A stretch of DNA of 64,000 bases from Puccinia triticina (lineage: Eukaryota; Basidiomycota; Pucciniomycetes; Pucciniales; Pucciniaceae), in assembly GCF_026914185.1 (NCBI RefSeq), contig NC_070559.1, positions 4,004,001-4,068,000 on the forward strand, given 5' to 3'. The notes under the pieces were generated by a model, which was not told where the DNA came from, did not search any database, and saw only the letters and a list, made by a program, of their open reading frames with translations. The position numbers and the translations under genes are program-made. Positions 22,231-33,638 of this stretch are shown in pieces (the first letter of the stretch is position 1; the number at the start of each line of letters is the position of its first letter).

Positions 22231-25200
22231 TGGATGACTTCTAACCTGGAAATGCCCCAATCCCTACCGCTGTGGGACTCTTTAAAATCTGAAGATCAAG
22301 GACCTGTGGCTGGATATCTTGGATTAGGATTTTTGTCACATTGGCAAGGTGGTTGGCTAAGCCATGATTTTGATTGAGCACTACAAGCATATTATAATCT
22401 TCAATGAGAGGCAACTTTCAGGAAATTTTGGAACTTCCATTTTGTTCAGGACCTCTTTCAGAACTGCTTGCTAACTGCCCCAGGGCCATGGCTTGCAGCA
22501 TCATTCCGATCTAAATCAATGAATTTGCTATAACACCATAGAGACTATGTGTCAATTAAAAAAAAGAAGAAAAAACCCTCCTCATTTAGATCAAAAGAGC
22601 CTGAAAGGCTTACTCTGCTGCCAGAATTTTCCGCGCAATATCCTGTTAAAAGGGTAGTGGAGGATCAGAGTGAGAGTATGTGGGAATGGTTACAGTGGAT
22701 TCCACAGAGCTTATCCTGCCTCTTGCCCGCCATGATCTCGAGAACGTTCCTCAGCTCAAGCCATCACATGTTGCGGACCCTGCGGTTGGCAAAGTCGGTG
22801 TTGGTGACCATTTTGGGGAGATTGGCGATCATTGAGCCCCACATTTGCTCGCTGTCCTGCCTTGACCCACTCCACCGTTGGCACCGACGTGTTCCGCTCC
22901 ATCACCAGCGCAGGGCAGAAGGAGGTCACCGTTGGCTTGAGTTTTGTTGATTGGCGGCAGCGGAGCAGAAGACTTAAATCTGCGGAAGCCAGTCAAAGAG
23001 GTTTTGAAACCTCTTTGACAGAAAGACTGGAAGGAATATTCCTTCCGGTCAATTTTGAGGGGAAGGTACCCGCCGGTACCCGCGCGGGTACCTGCAACCC
23101 GCTCTGACTGCCCCAGGCGGTGCAGGTGCGGGTGCGGGTGTCAAACTTATGGCAAAAAAGCTGGCGGGTACCTGGGTTCACAGGGGCCATCTCTACCAAA
23201 AACAACAGGAATTTGCTGATTCTCTGTTAGAGATGAATGTCACGTTAAGTATTACTGTGGTTGTGTCACACTTTCTATATTTAGCGCAAGAGATGTCGGT
23301 TTTGGAAGCAATGTGGAACAGCGGTTGTGTGAGGGTGAGGAACAGCCCGGTTGTGGAAGAGACAGATTGATTTCTTAGTGTGAAGACTTGAGATCAGCAG
23401 TTGGATAAGGGGAATAAAATAGGAGAGGACAAAAGCGAGTGTAGTATTTCTTGGAGCAGTGAACAAAACACAAGTATGGTTGCGGTGGCAGAAGTGAACA
23501 AAAGGTTATAGAGAGTAGTGGAAGTACACTATTGGTGTGAGGTTGAGGGAAAAGGTATAAAAGGAGGCTGTTGGTAGCAGGATTCAAGGCAAGGCGCCCG
23601 ACTTTCAGACTCATATGGGTAGCCTTCAGCAGGGGGGAATGCTGCAAAAAACACTTCAGGAAGTGGGAAATCTCTGTAGGAGATGTTATACATTCCCAAG
23701 TCACAAAAATGCTGTTTTATATCATAAAAAAACTCTCAACTACTATTTTGGCCTACTCAGAATTTCTTTAAACTTTTTCTTGCATAAGCTATCATCCAAT
23801 GAAAGTTGAGTAACTTTTCAGTAACTGCCCACCAATGATGGGAGGGTTTATGGTGTGGACTTTGCAATTGTTGGTGATGATGGGAAAGTGAAATGTGTTG
23901 AAGTTGGTGATTTTGGGGGGTTTGTGGGTGCTGTTGAAATTGTATTTGATTTGGTGCTCTTGTTGGTAAAATGAACATTTGGATTAGAATTTCTCAAAAA
24001 TTGTTGTGTCAAGGACATAGTCCAGGAGCATTGAGTCAATGTATAATAATCATTCAGTGAAGTGAAAGAGAAAACAACTGAGACAGGGACTGGACTACAT
24101 AAGATGGTACATGATATGGGCCAGCTTGTGGGTGTATGTAGTAGAAGCATACAACTCTATAAGAATATGATACACTATCTTAAAAGTTCCTGCCACCAAA
24201 TTAGAGAGGAAAAGCAGGCCATTTTAATTGTCCCCAGGACTTGGGCACACAAAGCTGTCCACATGTGAAAAACAAGAGATGTATCTGAGGCTCTCATGCC
24301 ATTGCCAGAAAGCAGGTATTATAATTTACATTCAAGTCCCTCTCTGATGAGAGTTTGTACTTTGGGGAGATTAATTTTCACCCCTGGTAGGCTGGCAGGC
24401 AAGGACTCCTAAGTTTGGGATGCATTGTGCCTAACTTGACACAAGTCCCCCTGGCGGGAGGCTTTCTGTGGCTGGCTGCAAAAAGGCCCCTCCCACAGGG
24501 AGGGAATTGCATATTATCCCCCAATTTCACAGGGGAGCAGAAAGTACCAAATGGCTGTAAGGTTTTTAACTTTTAAATAGCTCCGCCCCCAGCACCTCCA
24601 AAGGTCTGAGCCACAACTCTCTGACCCTTTGGCATCTCCTCTACAATTCTGTTTCTTCAGAATTTTTTTATTTTTTATCACCATCAATGTATTTTTAATA
24701 AATTTTTGTAAAATGACCTCTCAAGAAATGGATCTGCACAAAGATTCAGAAGGCTGTATTGCTTGTAGATCCTGTGGATCAAAAAATCTGCATGCTTCCT
24801 AGGTTGTATGTAGATTCCTGACACATTGTATTTACACAAGCTAAGATCACCGCAGTGCTTCCATCTGGCCAAATGTGGATCCACAATTGGATCTTCCAAA
24901 CTTAAGACATGGTTTGGAATTTTGTTTTGCTGCCTTGACCTAGATTCCTGGACAGTTTTTCCACTAGGGATTGCAGTCTTTGGATTGATAGGCTGGAACA
25001 GGTGTCAAAATTTGTGCATTCATCAACACTACAAGACTTTCTATTCAGTTTTTTGTTGCAGTTTTTATTACACTTTATAGGGCTGTATTTTTATTTTTTG
25101 AACTGAGTATCCCTTCTGTTCACACCAAAATTGAGGGATAGAGAGTAAGCCTCTCCTACAGAGAGTGCTCTGCGCAGGTCCCCCGGACCTCTGTTTGAGT

Positions 25201-26471
25201 GGCTTTGTTAAGCTAGGTATTGGCTAAAGATAAATATTGTGCTAAGGTCTAGTCTGTGAAGATGAAGAGAGTATCTGGGCTCTTGGGTTCTGTTGTTCTG
25301 GATCCTAAGATGATTGTAGGATGAGGAAGGAGCCTGGATCTCCAACCTCTCAAACCAGGAATATGTGGTCTGTGACATGTATGTGATAGCTATGTACATG
25401 TGAGTCTGCAATAGAAATCCTGTCAGCCTTAGAGTCAACACAGCTGACCTAAAGTCTACCTTTTCTACCTTTTTTACATATGAATTACTTCATATCTTTT
25501 TCACCTTAAGAGATATCCTTGTTTTGACTTCATATTATTTTTTCTCATGCAATTTTAACCCCAGTTACAACTCACCAATTCTTGTAACCCTACTCATTCC
25601 CTGAGTTCTTGAGTTATGGCACGCATGCGCAGTTGTGACGTGGCAGCACTACCTGGCGCGCCAACCACTTGTACATATGTAATTATGTAAGCAAACTCTG
25701 AAAATTTTTGAAGTCAGGATCCCCCTTGCCTGAGGAGGATCTACTGACTTCAGCACACCAGAACCACACCCCCAGATAACCTAGGATCACCCCAAAAGGA
25801 TACACAACTCCCAGTACACCTACCGTCACAGGCGCCTAGGATATTGACAGTGAGTATACCTTTCTTTGAACCTTGATTATCTCAGAGTGAAACTCTGTTG
25901 TCTCTTGACTGTTTCTCTTTCTTCTAATTTTACCCAACTCTCTCAAGATCAAAGGTTTCTCTGTTAAACCTAGACTTTGTCTAAAAATAAGAGCTGAATA
26001 GTTTACTGTTCAGTGTCCCCCCACCGTCTTACTGGTGCGCGCAGAGGCTGTAGCCCTTCTTGGTCTGGCACAGCTGTCCTTACAACTTTTCCAGGTTGTT
26101 CAAGTTGACTTTGAGGATCCTCTTATAAAGAGTAGATAGACCACCTCCAGATCATATCTCTCTCTTCCTCTATTTTTCTCTTTCTGTTTGTAGTTCTTTA
26201 TCCCAAGAAATACAAACGGTGCCCACATTTTTCTTTGTGTCCTGTTGTCACTTTAGAGACTCAGGCTCACAAATCCCGCGCTAAGGCTCATAACAGCTTG
26301 CTTGGTTGGAGCTTCTTTTCTTTAAACCAGAAGTTTTGTGATACCTGTAAATTTAGAGGTGCGGCCTGCCAAGATTGGGATTTTCACATTGTTCAATTTT
26401 TTTTTACTTTGATGCAAGGTATGCCTCCACCTCAGCATTTCCCAAAATTTTGAATTAGCCAGAATGTATTA
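22231..26471. other. Repeat-rich intergenic DNA, no intact gene
   Basis: About 4.2 kb. 23030-23200 is GGTACC/GGGTACC-rich and ends in GGCCATCTCTA, like the hAT-type ends elsewhere in the window. 25577-26228 has some features of a solo LTR: a TATAAAG box near 26124, a pyrimidine-rich stretch after it, and GGTGCCCACA at the end. No terminal duplication could be confirmed. On the minus strand, 22680-22925 reads locally as protein (IANLPKMVTNTDFANRR, ERNTSVPTVEWVKAG) but in broken frames. No family is recognised. Confidence 0.35.
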
Positions 26472-27289
26472 GGCGCCAATTATAAACAATATTTGGCAAT
26501 TATTTGGGAGATTTTTGAAATCTCCCTGATTGTTTTTTCCACTATTTCTTTGTTACCACATTTTTGTTTTGGGCCCCAAATCACCTAGATGAGGTGATTT
26601 GGACCAGGAAAATTTTTAATTTGGGGCCAAGTACAGCCATACAGCAGATGTATTCAGTGGTACAACTGAGTTGCCATTGAATCTTGAATACACCACCCCT
26701 TGGCAGTGGTTTTGAAAATTCTCTAGGGCCAATATCCCCTTCCAACCAGCAATAATCCCTGTCCATCCCCCATATCCAATCCACACCAACCAACCGCTGT
26801 CAGATGAGTGCTCCAAATGGACAACCTTACATCCCCAGCAAGGCCAATCTTGCTTACCAGCGGGCATGTGGGTATATCCCCCAAACACCCAACCCATCAT
26901 TGACCCCATACTACACAGCCCCCCCAGCCCCTTGGTACCAGCATCCGCCTTCCAATGGCTCACCCGCATAGACAGTGTTGGGGGCATTCTCCTTGTGTTG
27001 ATCCAGATGCCAGAGGGCATAAATGTGAAGTGGGGTGGGATCAAGATCAGGCGGGAACATTTGGTGATGGTTGGGCTTGTGGTTCCGGCAGGCGGCAGAT
27101 GGCAACTTGGTGGGGGGAAAGCACTGTACTTTGGGAAGGCACCAGCGGTTTATAATTGCGCCTTTATTTGAGGCTTTTTTGAAACCATTTTGGGCTGGTA
27201 TTCTGTAACCAAAAATGAAATCGTGCTGAATTCACAAAAGTTTGGAAAAAGTTTCAAAAAAAAACCAAATATCGTTTATAATTGGCACC
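26472..27289. mobile_element. 818-bp non-autonomous element with TTA target duplication
   Basis: Ends read GGCGCCAATTATAAACAATA (left) and GGTGCCAATTATAAACGATA (right, read outward), about 25 bp of near-perfect inverted repeat. TTA flanks both ends exactly (26469-26471 and 27290-27292), as for PIF/Harbinger insertions. Internal open frames on both strands are Pro/Gly/Trp-rich and match no transposase, so it is probably a passenger-filled or unrelated non-autonomous copy. Confidence 0.75.
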
Positions 27290-27292
27290 TTA

Positions 27293-29970
27293 TGCCTTCA
27301 TGGCTATCATTAACAAACCAAATTATGACAATAGCTGCTTAATGGGGCTTAGCTGAGCATGAGAAAGGAATGGCAAAGATCCAATCCTTCCTAATATGAT
27401 GGTGATCCAAGTGTTTGTGAAAAGAGGTATGAAAATGCAGGAGCCAATGGGGGAGAGTAGCAAAGAGGCTCGGAGTGTGAGTTTTTCCAAAGAGAGTGGT
27501 CATTAGTGGTCTAGAAAGCTTTCAGACTGCCAAGACATTACTTGTCATATTAAAGGAATGTGAAATAGAAAGGAAATACATGATGGCAAGATTATTAAGC
27601 TTTCAATTTACTATACAACATTGCGTTGAGGATCGGAAAGAGCATGAACGCATTTCATTCTTGGGGGTCATCACCGGCAAAATAACTTGCCTAATTTTGA
27701 ACTGGATTAGCGGATTGTCTAGCCACGAAGATTGTTTTAAGTAAAGGTTGTGGCTCGCCTGAATATTGTCCAGTTAACGACACATTCCGACTGACTAAGA
27801 CGGATGACCACTTTGAAAGCTTCTCTATGTGCTCGATCGTCCGTTGTGGTAATGTGGGTCTTGATGAGGTTTTCGCTGCACCTAAATTTAATGTTCAAGC
27901 TACGAGATACTAATTTTTCATGAGCTGTTTGCCCGCAGTTTTCGAACACATACAAACAGAATGAGACAGATTAGTAGTACTCAACTTGTGAACCACAACA
28001 GATTCCGCCAAGTGGCGTGTCAGAATTCTTGGTGAAGGGGATTTGGTCGAAACATGACAGCGCGCAACCCGGAGAGTCTCCACGCTCCGATCGAAGGTAA
28101 GTGGCCTGATTCGAAGAAGAAACGTAACTGACTCGAGCTTGTTTTGCCTAAGAAACAGGTACTCGTCGGGTGTTGGGTCGGTCACCCAGGGTCCAGTGGA
28201 GGAGGGTTGTGCCTGTTGTAAAGGACTAAAACACGTATGGAACGAACCGAGCTCATCTGAAGTTGAAATACCTTGCCTAATATCAAACCCTTTCAGTTTT
28301 TAACGAGGAAATTGCCAAAAAAAATCTCGACACTCAACTTGAGCACAAGTAGTTTGATATTTGATCCTAGCTGCGACTCCATCAGGCTGGATGTCCTGAA
28401 CGCCTTTGTTTTATTTTGTGATGGTTGTTGATGCGTACTTTTTCCGCATGAATTTGTCCGGCGTGATCGCTGGAGAGCTGAGGGAAACCTTGGTGGATGC
28501 TAGAAAGTAACTTTTCTTGAAGGAAAATGACAATCTATGTATGCTCTTGTGCGAAGATGAGAGGTGAGGTCGACTGACGGCATTAACAACATCCACCACC
28601 TTCAGCAGTGAAGTATATGTACCATCAGACTTATATATATCCGACATGATCATCACCGTCTCAGCCGAGTTGCTCCTGTCCCCCGGACTCCTTGAAGTTA
28701 TGGGTCGTGAGGGTGGACGGTCTGGTATCCTGTAGCTGGCCATGAAGATGTACATCATTGTACATATGTACATGTGAATTGTTGAGAAATGAGTCCAAAC
28801 AACCAAACGTGGTGATGGTTGAGGAATCAGGTCCTGATTCCTCATGGCGGAAATCCAAACGTTCATTGCAACAGGTTGCAACGGACAGCTTGGACGAACT
28901 TAACGGTCCCTCCAGGGACTTGGATAAGTTCGCAATTTGGATGGGGTATGATACTGCAATCATCTTTTGACTCTGAGCAGGGTTTCCCCTGACTTATCTA
29001 AGCCTCCCGGGACTGGGGGTGCGGAGCACCCCGATGCGAAGCATCTCCCATTCCCAATGGGAGGCTTATGAGTTATCGACTTTTTTCCGCGTGAGAGCTT
29101 CAGGAAATTTGTGGCTTTGGGCCAACTTTTTGAATCAAATTTACATTACACAGCGCGCACTCATTGTGAGTCAGCGAGCTGAAGTACATACACCGGATAG
29201 CTGAGCATCTCAGCTTCAATGTGGTGTCACTTTTGTGATATCTACACTTGAAGGAGAGTGTTGCCCTTGCTCAGCAGTCAAGGTGGATGGATGATGGAGT
29301 TCTGTATTTAAATTGAGTCCAAATGGATCTTCTCGGAATTTGCATACACACTTCTGGCCAAACACAAAAAAATCACAAACTTCAAAGGGGGATGGAAGGA
29401 GTTTGTGAAGGGGGAAAAAGTGGTGATTGACACCAAAAGAAAGAGAAAAATCAGGCCTTTAATCTGGCACCACAGGCAATAGGAATACACAAGGAGAAGA
29501 CCCCTGAAAGGGGAGCGGGAAAAAACTCCCACCAACACACTGAAAGCTCTCAAGCCAAATTCTTGACTTTACCTGCAAGTCCCTCCTTCCGAGGTTGCGC
29601 TTTGCGCAAGGGCGCTTTGCACCAGCCCAGGCTGTACCAGGGCCCTCTGAAGCGAGGGACTTGTGATGGGTTTCCCAGGACATAATTCACCACGAGTCTC
29701 ATCATGATCACCAACTCCTTTTCCCCTTTCATTCATTGGAGGACTTCCCATCAGCATTTAGAGAGCTCTAAATGCCTCTCTAATTCCTAAATTAAGACAC
29801 CTACCAAAACCACAAACAGCACACATGAGGGCAACAAACTACAGGCTTAAGAAAACATTTTCTTTGATCCTGAAAATTAAGAGTTGGGTTGTGTAAATTG
29901 AGATCTGGGAGGCTCCCAGACTCGACAGGAAGTCCTCCATTTATGATATTTATCCAACATTTGTACATAT
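27293..29970. other. Region with possible decayed minus-strand coding segments
   Basis: Two minus-strand stretches look locally protein-like. At 28185-27910: PTPDEYLFLRQNKLESVTFL and RPLTFDRSVETLRVARC. At 28970-28411: MIAVSYPIQIANLSKSLEGP and IPDRPPSRPITSRSPGDRSN. No consistent splice model or family was found, so these may be exons of an unrecognised gene or relics. 29010-29970 holds no recognisable gene. Confidence 0.3.
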
Positions 29971-30195
29971 TAGGGGGTTTCAAAGTTGGCCAGATGCAAC
30001 TTGCATGCACTTTTGCAAGTCTGTGTTCAAGTTCATTCTTGAACACCAAGTTGCAAAAGTGCATGCAAGCCACACTGTACTACACCCCCTAAGCCTGCTT
30101 GAATGTTTTTTTGAAATTTTGTGTTCAATAAAAGCCTTGAACACCAACTTGCAAAAGTGAATGCAAGTTGTGCATGGCCAACTTTGAATCCCCTA
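29971..30195. mobile_element. 225-bp foldback MITE
   Basis: The left end TAGGGGGTTTCAAAGTTGGC pairs with the inverse right end (TAGGGGATTCAAAGTTGGC read outward). Inner blocks GCAACTTGCATGCACTTTTG and TTGCAAAAGTGCATGCAAG are inverted around the centre. The word CAAAGTTGG is shared with the element at 52461-52588. No coding capacity; the target duplication is unclear. Confidence 0.6.
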
Positions 30196-30584
30196 ATTGA
30201 CCACAGAGATCCAGACCACCTCTCATTCTACTGTGGTAGCAATCTATCCCAGAACCCAGCTGGTTCAGATATTTGGATTTCAATTCACTACAAAAAAAAC
30301 TCAAGAAACTGATGTCAGTTGACATGCAGTTACCATGCTACTTTGATCAGTACCTGGGCTCTTCCAGGGTTCTTCCAGTGTGCTTCCAGTCTAGCTCAGC
30401 ATGCAGACCTGGTGCTAAGCCACAAGGCACGGCGCAGTGCTTGAGCACTGTGCCTCCAGGTGTCCTCAGACACTCAGCCTGGACAATGGACTGCCCAAGC
30501 CCATGGTGCGACCTCATGGACACCTCCCTCCCAGCAAATTAGAGGCCATCCACTTGGACTGGGTACAAGCGCATTGACTGGGAG

Positions 30585-30745
30585 CAATCCCTCCCAGTTG
30601 AGTCCAGTCATCAAGAGGGTACACAGCCCACTCAATGGCCGGCACACACCGGTCATTGAGTGGGACCCACTTGATGACCAGCACACAAGTGGGCTGAGAC
30701 CCACTCAATGACTGCATGTGCCAGTCATCAATTGGGCTGTGTACC
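30585..30745. repeat. Inverted repeats of the CACTCAATGRCCGG type
   Basis: Repeated and inverted blocks CCCACTCAATGGCCGG, CCGGTCATTGAGTGGG and CACTTGATGACCAGCACAC lie just left of the hAT-like element. Related sequence (ATGACCGGTGTGTG, TTCATTGAGTGGG) continues just right of it at 31573. This indicates that the element inserted into an older palindromic repeat. Confidence 0.55.
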
Positions 30746-30753
30746 CATGCAAT

Positions 30754-31564
30754 TAGAGATGCCATGTGGCACCTGGGTACCCCCCTGTTTTTTCACACAT
30801 TCCTCACACCCGCACCCACACCCGGCACCCGCCCTGGGAGGTACCCAGGTGCACAGGGGGAGGTACCCGGGTGCCAGGCACAGGTACCCGGGTATCACCT
30901 TTGATGGCCGGCTGACCGGCCATCAAGAGGTTTTATGCTCTTTGATGGCCAGCTGACTGGTCATCAAGAGTTTTTATCCCTTTCAATGACCGGTCAGCCG
31001 GTCATTGAGAGGTTGTATCCCTTTCAATGACCGGTCAGCCGGTCATCAAGAGTGTAGCCTCTTCAATGGCCGGCTGACTGGTCATTGAGAGCCATTATCC
31101 TCTTTGATGACCGGTCAGCCGGTCATCAAGAGGTTGTATCCCTTTTGATGAGTCATGACCAGTCAGCCAGTCATTGAGAGTGTAGCCTCTTCAATGACCG
31201 GCTGACCGGTCATCGAGAGGCTGTAGGCTCTTCAATGACCGGCTTAACGGTCATTGAGAGGTTTTATCCTCTTTGATGACCAGCTGACTGGTCATTGAGA
31301 GGTTTTATCCTCTTTGATGGCCGGTCAGCGGGTCATCAAGAGGTTGTGTCCCTTTCAATGACCGGTCAGTAGGTCATCAAGAGGTATCCTCTTCAATGAC
31401 CGGCTGACTGGCGGGTACCCGTCCAGGTACCTGCCGTCCTCCCCACCAGAATTCTGGACACCGGCACCCGCCGGCAGGTACCTGTAGGGCCAAACCGGCA
31501 CCCGCCGGCAGGTACCTGTAGGGCCAAACGGGTCCCGGCAACAAGTACCTGTTTGCCATCTCTA
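30754..31564. mobile_element. 811-bp hAT-like element with perfect 8-bp duplication and an internal palindromic minisatellite
   Basis: Ends are TAGAGATGCC on the left and, read outward, TAGAGATGGC on the right, matching the TAGRG-type ends of hAT transposons. CATGCAAT lies directly outside both ends (30746-30753 and 31565-31572), a perfect 8-bp target duplication. Inside the ends are GGTACCCGGGTACC-type palindromes. The centre is a tandem array of about 13 units. No transposase is encoded. Confidence 0.8.
30901..31412. repeat. About 13 tandem copies of a ~41-bp unit, each containing a TGACCGG...CCGGTCA dyad
   Basis: Units begin TTGATG or TTCAATG at 30901, 30942, 30982, 31023, 31062, 31104, 31145, 31190, 31231, 31273, 31314, 31354 and 31392, a spacing of 38-45 bp and mostly 40-42. 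The core of each is GATGACCGGTCAGCCGGTCA or a variant. In most changed units the dyad is kept by paired changes (GGCCGGCTGACCGGCC; GACCAGCTGACTGGTC). Confidence 0.85.
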
Positions 31565-31572
31565 CATGCAAT

Positions 31573-33638
31573 GACCGGTGTGTGTTGTTCATTGAGTGGG
31601 TTGTAAAAGAATTCAGAAGACTAAAATGTTTATTGCTTCTAATTAGAACTCTATGCTAAATACATTATTTGCCAGTAATGAAATTATGACTGAGAGTATT
31701 TACCTAAAAGCAGGCAAGGAGACCACTGCTTGCTTAAAGTAGAACTTTAAGAGAAGAAAAGATTTAGACAAAGATATCTCTTTCTCCACAGCTGCGTAGC
31801 TCGAGCTGCGGCAATTGATTTCTATGTCAGCTTCTTGTGTTCCTTTTTCTCAGAGGACATTTGTCCTTACTAGAGTTGCCCTATGGGGTTCTTTGTCCAG
31901 TTTGCTGAGCTTCCGCAAAACGATGTATAAGCGCTCCTACTTTGTCTTTGTAGTTTATGTGACGGGGAGTTTTGCCCTTTTTAGTCTTTTGTTTCTATCT
32001 TTTGCTTTTCTTTATGACGAGATTACTCACCGACTTGCTCTCCTGCTCTCTGAGCAGAATTGGATTGTTCTGTCTTTTCCTGTTTGACAATGTCTGAGGA
32101 AACTATTGGGATGTGGCATTAGCTCGACATCTTGATCAGCTTGTCAGAAGTTTATTCAGCCGCTTACCTTTGGTGCTAGCTTTGGATATTCTTTCTGCAA
32201 GTGACTTGCTCTTGGGATTTTCCGCAAGTTTGATTTTTTGGCTCGCTGGAGTTGGACCTGCATAAACCATATATTGGAGTTTCAGTTTTATGACTCTGCG
32301 CTGCTGTTTTGGACTGCGGAAGTGGTTTGCTTTGCTTACCAGATTCCGCAGCTGTTGTAGCTCCCAGCCGCTCTCTCATTTTATGAGCGCTGCGCCGTTT
32401 GCCTGAGCTGTTATTCTCACAGGTTGTACCCTCTTGATGACTGGATTGTGTTTTCAACTGGGAGGGATTCCTCCTGGTTGAAAGGTGGGTATTGTTGTTT
32501 GGCCTGGAGGTACTGCCCCCAGCCGTCTGTTGTATTTTTTTTGTCTGCTCCTGGTCAACATGGTTTCCTGTTGTTGAAGCTATGGCCTCTGAATCAGAGG
32601 GAGGAGGAAAGAGCGGCCAGGGAGAAAAGCTTGGGGGCAGGAAGAGGGAACAAGAGACCCAGAAAGAGAGTCTAAAACTGCTAGCTTTGAGAAGGAAAAA
32701 GGCTTCCCACTCCAGGAGACTCAAAGGGTCTCGGGGAACAGCGCACAGAGAACTGATGTTTTTCATTCTACCACACCAGTGGATGAACTATAAGCTATTT
32801 AAAACGGGGGGCAGGTTGTGGGACAGAAGGTGTGACAATGAATATTCAACTGGAAGGAGGGAACAAGTGACAGGTGGAGGAAAGGGGAGAGAAAAGACTG
32901 TGAAATTTCAACACCTGTTGTTGACCAGGAGCTTCTTCCTAGTCAAAACTGAGAGGGAGCCATCCCACCCAGTTGACAAGGGTGTGGTCTTGTTGACTGG
33001 GCAGGAGGGGCTGATGCTGGCTGACAAGCCCAGATGGCAGGTTGGCAAACCATGGATCCCAGCTGATCAGCATTTGTGTGTCCCAGCTGAGAAATTTACT
33101 CAGAGCGCAGTCTTTTCTAGTGCACTGTGCACTAGGATGATGTTGAGCAACTTCCAAATATTCCAGGCTGATTGAATCAAGTATGCCGCAAGTGGTTTGA
33201 TATTTTTTCATAGTGTTTCACACTTCTTTTCCAAAAATCATGTGGAATGCAGAAATGTGCATACTGCTCAGGCAGCCTGGTCCATGTATTTGTTGGATGG
33301 AATGTGTCATGTGTACAACACTAGCTCTATCCTTTGGCTTGCATGAAACATCTCAGAGAGACTCTGTTTGATGACTACTTAGACAAGGCTGTCCAAGCAG
33401 TTAATTAGTTTCTGCAGACTCAGTGATGTCAACCAGAATGCAAATTATGATAAACACACAAAAGACCCCAAAGAAAAAGGAAATGATGATGGAAGAAAGA
33501 AAAAAAGAACAAATTGATGTGGTGAAATTACCCTTGATCCAAATATCACTTTCAGACCCATGTGAGCTTTCCAGGACCCATTTGTTGTGTCTTGACTGTA
33601 TATAGATCCTCCATAATTGAACAAGCTACAAAATTGTC
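31573..33638. other. Intergenic, no supportable gene
   Basis: Long overlapping open frames exist on both strands at 32176-33175. None resembles a known family, and their Lys/Ser/Arg-rich sequence is low in information. I do not call a gene. Confidence 0.35.

Noticed and set aside
25577..26228. Possible solo LTR with TATA box and GGTGCCCACA end
   Set aside because: No 5-bp target duplication or TG...CA boundaries could be confirmed and no second copy is in the window.
26616..27044. 142-codon minus-strand frame inside the TTA-flanked 818-bp element
   Set aside because: No similarity to Harbinger transposase or Myb-like protein; no D-D-E motifs; probably non-coding interior.
32176..33175. Long open frames on both strands (about 200 codons each)
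   Set aside because: Ser/Lys/Arg-rich low-information translations on opposite strands, with no splice signals or conserved motifs.
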